This document shows positions 20,238 to 29,139 of a stretch of DNA of 64,000 nt, in pieces; within the stretch, counting starts at the first letter, position 1, and every line of letters starts with the position of its first letter. The notes under the pieces are model-generated. The model saw only the letters and a list, made by a program, of their open reading frames with translations. It was not told the DNA's origin and made no database searches. Source of the stretch: Caulobacter radicis (lineage in GTDB: Bacteria; Pseudomonadota; Alphaproteobacteria; Caulobacterales; Caulobacteraceae); the NCBI RefSeq assembly GCF_003094615.1, contig NZ_QDKO01000043.1:374358-438357 (forward strand). Reading direction: 5' to 3'. Made by a program: the position numbers and the translations under genes.

Positions 20238-21592
20238 TGATCCGGTCCATTCTTCTCACCGGCGCGGCCCTGACCGCCGTCGTCGCCGCTCCCGCCGCCG
20301 CCCAGACCTTCGCCATCGTCAACGCTCGCATCGAGCCGGTGTCGAGCGCGGCGATCCCGTCGGGGACCATCCTCGTGCAGAACGGCAAGATCGCCGCCGT
20401 CGGCGCCGGCGTCGCCGTGCCCGCGGGCGTGACGACCATCAACGCCAAGGGTGGAGTCGTGACCCCCGGCCTGGTGGCCCCGTCGTCGAACATCAGCGCC
20501 TCGGAGATCGGCGGCGTGCGCGAGACGCGCGACGACGGCACCGGCAATGCGCTTTCGGCCGGTTTCGACATCGCCTACGGCGTCAATCCGGCCTCGCCGA
20601 TGATCGGCCTGGCCCGCGACGGCGGCGTCACCAGCTCGGCCGTGACCCCGATCCTGTCGGGCGTCGGCGGCGGGTCCCACGAGCATGCCGACGACGGCGT
20701 GGTCGAGGAGATGACGGCCGGCAAGGACGGCGGCGGCGATCCCCCGCTGTTCGGCGGCCAGGCGGCGTTCGTGCGCCTGAAGGCGGGCGAAGCCGACATC
20801 GTCGCCAAGTCGAAGACCGCCGTGACGCTGTCTCTGGGCGAGGCCGGGGCCCGCGCGGCCGGCGGCTCGCGCGGCGCGGCGATCGTGCTGGTCAAGTCGG
20901 CCCTGCAGGACGCCCGGGCGTTCGCCAGGAACCGCGCCGCCTTCGAACAGGGCGCCACGCGCGACTACGGCCTCTCGCGCCTCGACCTGGAGGCCCTGGT
21001 CCCGGTGGTGCAGGGCAAGACCCCGCTCTTGATCCGCGCCCACCGCGCCTCGGACATCCGCCTGGCCCTCAAGCTGGCGGCCGAGGAGAAGATCAGGATC
21101 GTGCTGGAAGGCGCCGAGGAAGGCTGGCTGGTGGCCGGCGAGATCGCCAGGGCCGGCGTGCCGGTGATCGTCGACACCCAGGCCGACCTGCCCGACAGCT
21201 TCGAGACCCTGGGCTCGCGTCTCGACAACGCCGCCCGCCTGAACGCCGCTGGCGTGACGGTGGCGATCAACGGCGCGCGGGACTTCAACAACCTGCGCCA
21301 GGAACGCCTGAATGCGGGCCTGGCCGTCGCCAACGGCCTGCCCTATCCGGCCGCCCTGGCGGCGATCACCCTGACGCCGGCGAAGATCTGGGGCATGGCC
21401 GACCAGATCGGCTCGCTGGACGTCGGCAAGACCGCCGACCTGGTGCTGTGGACCGGCGATCCGCTGGAAACCACGACCTGGGCCGACAAGGTGTTCATCG
21501 GCGGCGTCGAGCAGCCGGCCGACAGCCGCCAGAGCCAGCTGCGCGACCGCTATGCGGCGGGCGACAACGGCCTGCCTCCGGCCTACCGGTAA
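20237..21592 (+). CDS. Amidohydrolase-like protein lacking metal ligands (probable pseudoenzyme)
   Basis: This 451-aa exported protein has signal peptide MIRSILLTGAALTAVVAAPAAAQ and aligns with its upstream neighbour along the whole barrel (AIVNARIEPV, TPGLVAP, ALAAITLTPAKIWGMADQIGSLDVGKTADLVLWTGDPLE). Where the neighbour has His-x-His it has Ser83-Ser-Asn85, and where the neighbour has HSDDP it has INGARD. It is therefore unlikely to hold a metal and may be a partner subunit. It is translationally coupled to the intact enzyme by a TGATG overlap and followed by a terminator. Confidence 0.85.
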
Positions 21593-21599
21593 CCGATCA

Positions 21600-21637
21600 G
21601 ACGGCCCGCTTCTCCTGAGAGGCGGGCCGTCGCTTTT
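21600..21637 (+). terminator. Terminator of the amidohydrolase pair
   Basis: A perfect 10-bp stem GACGGCCCGC / GCGGGCCGTC with a 12-base loop is followed by GCTTTT, 8 bp after the stop. Confidence 0.8.
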
Positions 21638-21648
21638 CGAGGGAAGCG

Positions 21649-22131
21649 ATGGAAGCGGCCGTCGTCATCCGCCCCTACCGAACCGACGATGCGCCCTCCA
21701 TGGCGCAGCTCTACTACGACGCCGTCCACGGGCTTGGGCGGCGCGCCTACTCCGCCGCGCAGGCCGCCGCCTGGGCGCCGGCGCCGCTACAGCCGATCGA
21801 CGTGCTGAACCGCGCCGCCGACGGCCGGATGACCTTTGTCGCGGCAAACGCCCGCGACCAGGCCGTCGCCTATGTCGACCTGGAACCCGACGGCCATGTC
21901 GACCACCTCTACTGCCATCCCGACTTCGCCGGACAGGGCGTGGCTTCCCGCCTGCTGGAGACGGTGATCCAACGCGCCGTCGAACAGGGTCTTCCCGCTC
22001 TCTACGTCGAGGCCAGCGAACTGGCCCGGCCGGTGTTCGAGCGCCACGGCTTCGCCGTCACCGCGCGGCGCGACTTCGAGGTGCGCGGCGTGCCGATCCA
22101 CAACTACGCCATGCGGCGCGAGCTGACCTGA
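21649..22131 (+). CDS. GNAT family N-acetyltransferase
   Basis: This 160-aa protein has the GNAT fold: IRPYRTDDAPSMAQLYYDAVH, VDHLYCHPDFAGQGVASRLLETVIQRA (motif A, acetyl-CoA binding, here Q-G-V-A rather than the usual R-x-x-G) and LYVEASELARPVFERHGF (motif B). It resembles YafP/PhnO-like putative acetyltransferases. The substrate is unknown. It stands alone between a terminator and the palindrome region. Confidence 0.85.
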   Translation: MEAAVVIRPYRTDDAPSMAQLYYDAVHGLGRRAYSAAQAAAWAPAPLQPIDVLNRAADGRMTFVAANARDQAVAYVDLEPDGHVDHLYCHPDFAGQGVASRLLETVIQRAVEQGLPALYVEASELARPVFERHGFAVTARRDFEVRGVPIHNYAMRRELT

Positions 22132-22148
22132 GCCATGCCCGCGCCTTT

Positions 22149-22164
22149 CTAGACCTAGGTCTAG
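22149..22164. promoter_or_regulatory. Perfect 16-bp palindrome, possible operator
   Basis: CTAGACCTAGGTCTAG is a perfect palindrome containing three CTAG tetranucleotides. It lies 18 bp after the GNAT stop and 135 bp before the next start. Its length and symmetry suit a dimeric repressor such as a TetR or MarR protein; no regulator gene is adjacent. Confidence 0.4.
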
Positions 22165-22299
22165 CCGCCCCCTCCCCATGCCTTCGCGCGGCAAACCCAT
22201 GGATGGCTACCTCGCCGACGGCCGCGCGCCGAAAGTCCTGACGTCGCCCGCCGGTCGCATCCGGCGCCGCGGGCAAGCTTTCGACGCAAGGAGACGGCG

Positions 22300-22860
22300 A
22301 TGTCGGACATCATCATCACGGACAAGCAACTGTCGGCCTCGGCCTATAAGGCGATCATCAACGCGCCGATCGAGACGATCGACATCGCCGACTGGCTGTT
22401 CACCCTGCCCGAGGCCGAATACCAGCGCTGCTGCGCGCCCGACCATATCTCGGCCGGGGCCACCTTCACCGACGACGGCCGGCGCATATCGATCAATGTC
22501 GAGATGATCGGCCAGACGCTGATGGTGCAGCACTACGTGGCCGAGATCGCCACCCCGACCCTGTGCCGGATGGTGTCGACCTCGGACGCCTTCACGCCCA
22601 ACGGCCGCACGCGGGTGCAGGTGATCTGGACCCTGAGCGCCAGGAAGATCGACGAGGCGACCTGCGAATACACCAACAGCGTGGTCGCCCACCCGACGCA
22701 GGCCTTCCTCGACTTCATCGACAAGCACGGCACGCCGTTCGAGGACGCCGCCGACGCCCGCCAGCGTGACGGCGGCGACCACAACAGCCGCGAAACGCCG
22801 CTGTTCGCCGCCAGCATCGAGCGCCGCGCCCTGGCCCGCATCGCGGCCAAGGCGGCCTGA
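22300..22860 (+). CDS. Protein of unknown function, 186 aa
   Basis: An AAGGAGA site lies before the ATG. The 186-aa product is soluble, with no signal or membrane segment. It has helical ends and a central beta-rich part (SAGATFTDDGRRISINVEMIGQTLMVQHYVAEI, RVQVIWTLSARKIDEATCEYTNSVV). The layout suggests a small-ligand-binding fold such as a polyketide cyclase/SRPBCC-like domain, but I do not recognise a family. An REP-like inverted repeat follows. Confidence 0.65.
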   Translation: MSDIIITDKQLSASAYKAIINAPIETIDIADWLFTLPEAEYQRCCAPDHISAGATFTDDGRRISINVEMIGQTLMVQHYVAEIATPTLCRMVSTSDAFTPNGRTRVQVIWTLSARKIDEATCEYTNSVVAHPTQAFLDFIDKHGTPFEDAADARQRDGGDHNSRETPLFAASIERRALARIAAKAA

Positions 22861-22885
22861 GGGCAAACGGCGTCCGAGACGAGAA

Positions 22886-22966
22886 CCTCGCCCTTCGACA
22901 GGCTCAGGGTGAGGTTTTCGAGCGGCCAGGCAACGGTCCTCATCCTGAGCTTGTCGAAGGACGAGG
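22886..22966. repeat. REP-like inverted repeat pair
   Basis: Two 29-bp arms, 22886-22914 and 22938-22966, are inverted copies that agree at 26 positions and flank a 23-bp spacer. The core (CCTTCGACAGGCTCAGG / CCTGAGCTTGTCGAAGG) is of a type commonly scattered between genes in Caulobacter, Brevundimonas and sphingomonads. It lies between the unknown gene and the convergent M23 peptidase and may act as a terminator. Confidence 0.8.
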
Positions 22967-23004
22967 ACCGCGCACGGAGCCTGAACGTCACTCCGCCCAG
23001 CCCC

Positions 23005-24303
23005 TCAGGGCCAGACGTTGTTGGACGTCACGCTGTCGCCGCCCGTCGGGACCTGGCAGTCGTTGAAGCTGATCGCCACCGACTGGCCCCAGTTGGTCGG
23101 ATCCGCCTGGACCTGGAAGTGCAGGTGCGGGCCGGAGGTGCGGCCCGTATTACCCGAGGTGGCGATCGGCTGGCCGCGCTGGACGACGTCGCCGACGTTC
23201 ACCAAGACCCCGTTCTGCTGGATGTGGAAGTACCAGCTGGTGAAGCCGCCCGGATGGCGGATGCGCACGGCGTTGCCCCAATTCTGCGGGCTGCCGCCCG
23301 GGAACGGCGTGTTGCTGGGCGTGGTCGGGGCGTTGGGGTTGTAGGTCGTGCTCTGGCTTTCCTGCAGCCACTCGACCGTACCGCCTCGCACGGCGCGGAT
23401 CTGGGTTCCGACCGGCATCGAGAAGTCGAAGGCGAAGGCCTGGCTGCCGTTGTGCGAGCCGCCGGGATTGTTGTTGCCCTGCCCCACATTGCGGGTGTCG
23501 CCCGCCTTCCACGGATAGCGATAGGCGCCCACGGCGCTGTCCTGCTGTTCGATGAACTCCATGCGTAGGCCGCGACCGAAATAGGCGGCGTCCTCGGTCT
23601 TGAAGTCGACCGTGCAGCGGCGGTGGCTCCACCACTGGGTTCCCGTTCCGGGCCTCCAGACGGCGGCATAGGCGTCGCCGTCGACCGACAGCGCCGCCAG
23701 CCGCAGGCCTTGATTGAAATAGGTCTGGTCCTGGGTCTCGGCCTGGGCGCCGGTCATGCCCGAACGCCACCACTGCGCACCGCTCCCCGGACGCCAGACG
23801 GCGGTGTAGCGGCCGCCGTCGACCTCCAGCAGGGCGATGCGCAGGCCGTTGTCGAAATGGGTCTGGTCCTGCGCCTTCATCTGGTCGACGGTCATGCCGG
23901 TGCGCCACCACTGGGCGCCTGAGCCTGGGCGCCAGACAGCGGTGAACCGGCCGTCGTCGAGCTCCAAGGCCGTCAGGCGAAGGCCCTGGTTGAAATAGGC
24001 GGTGTCCTGCGCCTTCAGCTCGTCCAGCGTCATGCCCGATCGCCACCACTGGGCGCCGTTCCCCGGCCGCCAGACGGCTGCGAACCGACCGCCCTTCACC
24101 GACAGCGAATGGATGCGCAGGCCGTTGTCGAAGTGGGTTTTGTCCTGGGCCTTGAACTGCTCAAGGCTCATGCCCGAGCGCCACCATTGGGCGCCGCCGC
24201 CCGGACGCCAGGCGGCCGCATAGCCGGTGTCGGCGAAGGCCAGGCCGGGCGCAGCCACGGCCAAAAGGCCGGCGCAGAGCGCCGGCGCAAGGATCGCACG
24301 CAT
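23005..24303 (-). CDS. Secreted M23 peptidase with five tandem 46-residue repeats
   Basis: A 432-aa exported protein. After the signal peptide (ILAPALCAGLLAVAAPGLAFA), five repeats of exactly 46 residues begin near 28, with the conserved Trp of xAVWRPGxGAQWW at 32, 78, 124, 170 and 216. They match the bacterial tandem repeat domain found beside esterases and peptidases. The C-terminal M23 domain (about 268-420) contains SHNG..AFAFDFSMPVGT and HLHFQ, suggesting an active zinc endopeptidase that cuts peptidoglycan or protein. Start ATG 24303 gives the signal peptide. Confidence 0.88.
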   Translation of the reverse strand: MRAILAPALCAGLLAVAAPGLAFADTGYAAAWRPGGGAQWWRSGMSLEQFKAQDKTHFDNGLRIHSLSVKGGRFAAVWRPGNGAQWWRSGMTLDELKAQDTAYFNQGLRLTALELDDGRFTAVWRPGSGAQWWRTGMTVDQMKAQDQTHFDNGLRIALLEVDGGRYTAVWRPGSGAQWWRSGMTGAQAETQDQTYFNQGLRLAALSVDGDAYAAVWRPGTGTQWWSHRRCTVDFKTEDAAYFGRGLRMEFIEQQDSAVGAYRYPWKAGDTRNVGQGNNNPGGSHNGSQAFAFDFSMPVGTQIRAVRGGTVEWLQESQSTTYNPNAPTTPSNTPFPGGSPQNWGNAVRIRHPGGFTSWYFHIQQNGVLVNVGDVVQRGQPIATSGNTGRTSGPHLHFQVQADPTNWGQSVAISFNDCQVPTGGDSVTSNNVWP

Positions 24304-24487
24304 CAAACCCTCCCATTCGGACGCGTCTCTACGGAGCGCCGCTCGAAAGCCGGAAACCGATGAAAGCTTGGAACCGTGCGCCGATCGCCGGTCAGGCCCG
24401 GACGCCGCGCACGACAAGCTTAGGCGCGCCGGCCCGCTCCAGGAAGAGCGTATGGGCCTCGCCGCTGGGGGCGAGGCCCACGAGGCG

Positions 24488-24874
24488 TCAGGTCGCCCAG
24501 GTGATCTTCACGATCGAGGGGCGGTCGCTGTTGTAGGAGACCGTGTGCTGTTCGCGGCGGCTGGCGGTGATGGCCAGCTTGTAGGTGTCGCCGGTCTGGT
24601 CGGTGAAGGCCAGGTTGATGCTGCCCGAGAAGATCCCCGAAGGCCCCTGGGCGTCGACCTGCACCTGGTAGCTGTAGATGCCGGCGTTCGACACCAGCCG
24701 GATGCCGTAGACCTTGCCTTCGCTGTTGCCGATGATGCACGAGCTGAGGTCGGTGCTGCCGTTGATCGAGACGGCCGAGCCGACCGGCAGCAGCCCATTG
24801 GCCGTGCCGCTGGTGTCGCCGCAGTCGGTGGTGGTGAATTCGGCGGTGCCCGCCTGCGCAGTCGCAGTCGTCAT
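24488..24874 (-). CDS. Protein of unknown function, 128 aa
   Basis: A GGAG ribosome site precedes ATG 24874. The product starts MTTATAQAGTAEFTTTDCGDTS and is beta-rich (YSYQVQVDAQGPSGIFSGSINLAF, DTYKLAITASRREQHTVSY). No classical signal peptide is visible. It has two cysteines. I do not recognise it. The longer frame to 24931 lacks a ribosome site. Confidence 0.6.
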   Translation of the reverse strand: MTTATAQAGTAEFTTTDCGDTSGTANGLLPVGSAVSINGSTDLSSCIIGNSEGKVYGIRLVSNAGIYSYQVQVDAQGPSGIFSGSINLAFTDQTGDTYKLAITASRREQHTVSYNSDRPSIVKITWAT

Positions 24875-25089
24875 GACGCTTCTCCCTCTTCCGATGGGCC
24901 GGCCGCCGCTCGGGCCGGTGGAAGGGAGCATTCACTCAACCCGAGGCGATATCAACGAAAATACACGTGAAGATTGTCACATTCGTGCATGCACACTGAA
25001 GCTGCAAACCAATCCCCAAGCAGCGCTTTCCTTGGGGGCGAGCTCGGGTCATACGGGGCGGGACACCCGAATCGCCGCAAAATCCCCGC

Positions 25090-27195
25090 ATGTCTTCCAA
25101 AGACCCCAACTCGCTGTTCTCGCTGTTCGACGACGACGCCCTGGCGCCGCCGAGCGCTCCGCCCCTGCCCGCTCGCGAACCGCATCCGCAGCCCAAGCCG
25201 CAGCCGCCGCCTCCCCCGCCGCCGGGCAAGGTCGAGGCCGCGCCGGCTGCTGCTCCCTCGTCGGGCGGCTATGACGCCAGTTCGATCGAGGTGCTGGAGG
25301 GCCTGGAGCCCGTGCGCATGCGTCCGGGCATGTACATCGGCGGCACCGACGAACGCGCCCTGCACCACCTGTTCGCTGAAGTGCTCGACAACTCGATGGA
25401 CGAAGCCGTCGCCGGCTTCGCCAAGTCGATCGAGGTCAAGCTCGACGCCGACGGCTATCTGTCGGTCAAGGACGACGGCCGCGGCATGCCCGTGGACCCG
25501 CACCCCAAGCATCCGGGCAAGTCGGCGCTGGAAGTGATCATGACCGTCCTGCACGCGGGCGGTAAGTTCAGCGGCAAGGCCTACGAGACCTCGGGCGGCC
25601 TGCACGGCGTCGGCGCCAGCGTCGTCAACGCCCTGTCGGAGCTGGTCGAGGTGACGGTCTGGCGCGACGGCTTCGAGCACCGCCAGAGCTTCGCCCGCGG
25701 CAAGCCGCTGGGCCCGGTCGAGAAGATCCAGCCCAGCCGCAAGCGCGGCACCATGGTGCGCTTCAAGCCCGACGAGCAGATCTTCGGCGAAGGCTGCGCC
25801 TTCAAGCCGGCGCGCCTTTACCGCATGGCCCGCTCGAAGGCCTATCTGTTCCGCGGCGTGCAGATCAAATGGTCCTGCGCCCAGGAGCGCATCCACGACC
25901 AGACGCCCGCCGAGGCGGTGTTCCACTTCCCCAACGGCCTGGCCGATTTCCTGGCCGAGCGCACCAAGGGCCTGGAGACGGTCACCCCGACCAGCTTCGC
26001 CGGCCGCATCGAGCGCGAGGGCGAGGCCGGCGCGGTCGAATGGGCCGTCACCTGGACCCCGCGCGGCTTCGGCGAGCACGACGGCTTCATGCAGTCGTAC
26101 TGCAACACCGTGCCGACCCCCGAGGGCGGCACGCACGAAAGCGGCTTCCGCGCCGCCCTGACGCGGGGCCTCAAGGCCTATGCCGACCTCAAGGGCGAGA
26201 AGCGCGGCACGATCATCACCGCCGACGACGTGGTGGCCCAGGCCGGCGCGCTGATCTCGGTGTTCATCAAGAACCCCGAATTCCAGGGCCAGACCAAGGA
26301 AAAGCTGTCGACGACCGAGGCCCAGCGCTTCGTCGAGAACGCCCTGCGCGACCCGTTCGACCACTGGCTGACCGGCAGCCCCAAGGCCGCCCAGGCCCTG
26401 CTCGAGTTCGTCATCGAGCGCGCCGAGGAACGCCTCAAGCGCCGCAAGGACAAGGAAGTCTCCCGCGCCAGCGCGACCCGCAAGCTGCGCCTGCCGGGCA
26501 AGCTGGCCGACTGCGCCGGCGGCGCGGTCGACGGCGCGGAACTGTTCATCGTCGAAGGCGACTCGGCCGGCGGCTCGGCCAAGCAGGCCCGCAACCGCAA
26601 GAACCAGGCGATCCTGCCCCTGCGCGGCAAGATCCTGAACGTGGCCTCGGCCTCGGGCGAGAAGTTCACGGCCAACAAGGAACTGTCGGACCTGATGCTG
26701 GCCCTGGGCGCCCAGGGCGGCAACAAGTACCGTGAAGAGGATCTGCGCTACGAGCGGATCATCATCATGACCGACGCCGACGTCGACGGCGCCCACATCG
26801 CCTCGCTGCTGATCACCTTCTTCTACCGGACCATGCCGGACCTGATCCGCGCCGGCCGGCTGTATCTGGCCCTGCCGCCGCTCTACCGCATCAGCCACGG
26901 CGGCAAGACCGAGTACGCCCGCGACGACGCCCACAAGGACGAGCTGCTGGCCACCATGTTCAAGGGCAAGAAGCCCGAGATCGGCCGCTTCAAGGGTCTG
27001 GGCGAGATGATGGCCGCCCAGCTGAAGGAAACCACCATGGACCCGGCGGTCCGTACCCTGGCGCGCGTCACCCTGCCGCGCCACGAAGAGACGGTCGAGG
27101 ACCTGGTCGAGACCCTGATGGGCCGCAAGCCCGAGCTGCGCTTCAAGTTCATCCAGGACAACGCGGCCTTCGCGGCGGACGATCTGGATCTGTGA
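25090..27195 (+). CDS. parE: DNA topoisomerase IV subunit B
   Basis: ParE is the ATPase subunit of topoisomerase IV, which unlinks replicated chromosomes. The GHKL ATPase domain shows EVLDNSMDEAVAG and GGLHGVGASVVNALS; the TOPRIM domain shows FIVEGDSAGGSAKQARNRKNQAILPLRGKILNV and DADVDGAHI. At 701 aa it is longer than typical because of a ~60-residue N-terminal extension containing seven consecutive prolines near residue 40. Lack of the GyrB-specific insert and the length favour ParE over GyrB. Confidence 0.95.
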   Translation: MSSKDPNSLFSLFDDDALAPPSAPPLPAREPHPQPKPQPPPPPPPGKVEAAPAAAPSSGGYDASSIEVLEGLEPVRMRPGMYIGGTDERALHHLFAEVLDNSMDEAVAGFAKSIEVKLDADGYLSVKDDGRGMPVDPHPKHPGKSALEVIMTVLHAGGKFSGKAYETSGGLHGVGASVVNALSELVEVTVWRDGFEHRQSFARGKPLGPVEKIQPSRKRGTMVRFKPDEQIFGEGCAFKPARLYRMARSKAYLFRGVQIKWSCAQERIHDQTPAEAVFHFPNGLADFLAERTKGLETVTPTSFAGRIEREGEAGAVEWAVTWTPRGFGEHDGFMQSYCNTVPTPEGGTHESGFRAALTRGLKAYADLKGEKRGTIITADDVVAQAGALISVFIKNPEFQGQTKEKLSTTEAQRFVENALRDPFDHWLTGSPKAAQALLEFVIERAEERLKRRKDKEVSRASATRKLRLPGKLADCAGGAVDGAELFIVEGDSAGGSAKQARNRKNQAILPLRGKILNVASASGEKFTANKELSDLMLALGAQGGNKYREEDLRYERIIIMTDADVDGAHIASLLITFFYRTMPDLIRAGRLYLALPPLYRISHGGKTEYARDDAHKDELLATMFKGKKPEIGRFKGLGEMMAAQLKETTMDPAVRTLARVTLPRHEETVEDLVETLMGRKPELRFKFIQDNAAFAADDLDL

Positions 27196-27201
27196 TGACA
27201 G

Positions 27202-27336
27202 GAACCTCCCCCTGTGGGGGAGGTGATCGCGAAGCGATCGGTGGGGGGGGGGCGGCGCCAAGAAATGAGCCACCGCCTCGAAAGCTGAAAACGCCCCCCA
27301 CCGGCCTTCGGCCGCCTCCCCCACGGGGGGAGGTTT
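27202..27336. repeat. Intergenic inverted-repeat element, copy A
   Basis: An element of about 135 bp with terminal arms AACCTCCCCC...GGGGGGAGGTT, each arm itself containing a small CCTCCCCC/GGGGGAGG hairpin, and an inner GGCCTTCGGCC next to the right arm. It is related to copies at 34.96 and 61.88 kb. It separates the converging parE and recN genes and could form a large hairpin in RNA. Confidence 0.85.
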
Positions 27337-27341
27337 CCAAT

Positions 27342-29039
27342 TTACCCGATCAGCGCCCGAGCCGCCGCACGCGCCGCCTCTGTGACTTCCGCGCCCGACA
27401 GCATGCGCGCGATCTCTTCCTCGCGCTCGGCCGGCGACAGGGGCTCGACCTTGGTGCGGGTGGAGGTGTCGTCGCCGGATTTCGAGATCCGCCAATGGGC
27501 GTCGCCGCGCGCGGCGACCTGGGCCGAGTGGGTCACGACCAGAACCTGGGCATTGGCGGCTAGGCGCTTGAGGCGCAGGCCCACCGCGTCGGCCACGGCC
27601 CCGCCGACGCCCTGGTCGACCTCGTCGAAGATCATCAGCGGCTGGGGACCGCCGCCCTTCCCGGCCAGCGCGGCCTTCAGGGCCAGGGCGAAGCGGGCCA
27701 GTTCGCCCCCCGAGGCGATGGCTTCCATCGGGCCGAACGGCGCGCCGGGATTGGTCGAGATCTCGAAGGCGATGCGATCCAGGCCCGACGGGCCGGCCTT
27801 GTCCTCGTCCAGAGGCTCCAGGGCGACGCGGAACCTGGCCTTCTCCAGCTTCAGCGGGCCGAGCTCTGCCTCGACGGCCTTGGCCAGGCGGTCGCCGGCG
27901 GCGCGGCGCTCGGTCGACAGCGCCTGGGCGGCGTAGAGATAGGCCTCGCGGGCCTCTGCGGCCTGCGCCTCCGCCGCGACCAGGGCCTCGGCCGAGGTCT
28001 CGACGGCCTGCAGGCGGGCGGCGAACTCGGCGCGGACGGCCGGCAGGTCCTCGACCAGCACGTTCAGCTTCCTGGCCATGCCGCGCAGGGCGAACAGGCG
28101 CTCCTCGGCCTTCTCCAGGCGGTCGGGCTCGAACTCGAAGCTCTCGGCGGCCATGTCGATGGCGGCGCTGGCCTCCTGGGCCTCGACGAGCGCGCGGTCG
28201 ACCGCCTCGCAGGCGGCGGCCAGGCGGGTCATGGCCGGACCGTCGGCGGGCGCGCCGGCGTTGGCGGCGCGATCCCGCGCACGCTCAAGAGCGCGGAACG
28301 CCGAAGCCAGCTTGCCCGACAGGTTGTCGCCACCCAGGGCGTCCTGGGCCGAAGCGATGTCGGCCAGCGCCTTCTCGGCGGAACCCAGCAGGGCCCGCTC
28401 CTCGGCCAGGGCGGTCTCCTCGCCCTCGCGCGGGTCCAGCCGGTCGAGTTCGGACAGGCGGAGCGTCAGTTCCTCGGTCTCGGCCGCGGCGCGGTCGGAC
28501 AGGGCCTTCAGTTCGGCGGCGGTCTCGCGGGCGGCGCGCCAGCCGCTCCAGGCTGACGAAACCGCCCCGACGCTGACCTGGCCGTAGGCGTCCAGCAGGG
28601 TGCGGTGGGTGCGCGGATCCAGCAGGCCGACCGTCTCGTGCTGGCCGTGCACCTCGAGCAGCAGCGCGCCCAAGTCCTTGAGCACGCCGACGCTGGTGGC
28701 CTGGTCGTTGACGAAGGCGCGCGAGCGGCCGTCGGGCGACAGCTGGCGGCGCAGGACCAGGTCCTCGTCGCGGGCGTAGTCCAGACCCTTGTCGTCGAGA
28801 TAGGCGAAGGCGGGGTGATCAGGCGCAAGGGCGAAGATAGCCGTGGCGCTGGCGTGGCCGGCGGCTCCGCGGCGCACCAGGCCGGCGTCGGCGCGGGCGC
28901 CGGTGGCCAGCCCCAGGGCGTCGAGAATGATCGACTTGCCCGCCCCGGTCTCGCCGGTCAGCGCGGTCAGGCCCGGCCCGATGGCCAGGTCGAGGCTCTC
29001 GATGAGCACCACGTCGCGGATGGAGAGACCGATCAGCAT
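27342..29039 (-). CDS. recN: DNA repair protein RecN
   Basis: This SMC-like ATPase acts in double-strand break repair. The 565-aa product has Walker A GETGAGKSIILDAL, long coiled-coil arms (about 150-350), a signature-like SGGELARFALALKAAL, and Walker B PLMIFDEVDQGVGG. Start ATG 29039 gives MLIGLSIRDVVLIESLDL, the canonical RecN N-terminus; the longer frame to 29102 extends into the bamD terminator region. Confidence 0.95.
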   Translation of the reverse strand: MLIGLSIRDVVLIESLDLAIGPGLTALTGETGAGKSIILDALGLATGARADAGLVRRGAAGHASATAIFALAPDHPAFAYLDDKGLDYARDEDLVLRRQLSPDGRSRAFVNDQATSVGVLKDLGALLLEVHGQHETVGLLDPRTHRTLLDAYGQVSVGAVSSAWSGWRAARETAAELKALSDRAAAETEELTLRLSELDRLDPREGEETALAEERALLGSAEKALADIASAQDALGGDNLSGKLASAFRALERARDRAANAGAPADGPAMTRLAAACEAVDRALVEAQEASAAIDMAAESFEFEPDRLEKAEERLFALRGMARKLNVLVEDLPAVRAEFAARLQAVETSAEALVAAEAQAAEAREAYLYAAQALSTERRAAGDRLAKAVEAELGPLKLEKARFRVALEPLDEDKAGPSGLDRIAFEISTNPGAPFGPMEAIASGGELARFALALKAALAGKGGGPQPLMIFDEVDQGVGGAVADAVGLRLKRLAANAQVLVVTHSAQVAARGDAHWRISKSGDDTSTRTKVEPLSPAEREEEIARMLSGAEVTEAARAAARALIG

Positions 29040-29099
29040 GGCCGGAAGGATCACCGGGAATCGGGCTTTTTCAAAGAGGAAGCGGTAGGCGTTTGAGAA

Positions 29100-29132
29100 C
29101 AAAAGAAAAACGGGCCGTTTTGCAACGGCCCG
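29100..29132 (-). terminator. Intrinsic terminator of bamD
   Basis: Read on the minus strand, a perfect 9-bp stem CGGGCCGTT / AACGGCCCG is followed by TTTTTCTTTTG, 7 bp past the bamD stop. Confidence 0.9.
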
Positions 29133-29139
29133 CTTTCGC

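Noticed and set aside
24952-27495. Very long minus-strand open frame across parE
   Set aside because: It is antisense to parE, has low-complexity Ala/Gly/Arg/Leu content, and results from GC-rich codon bias.
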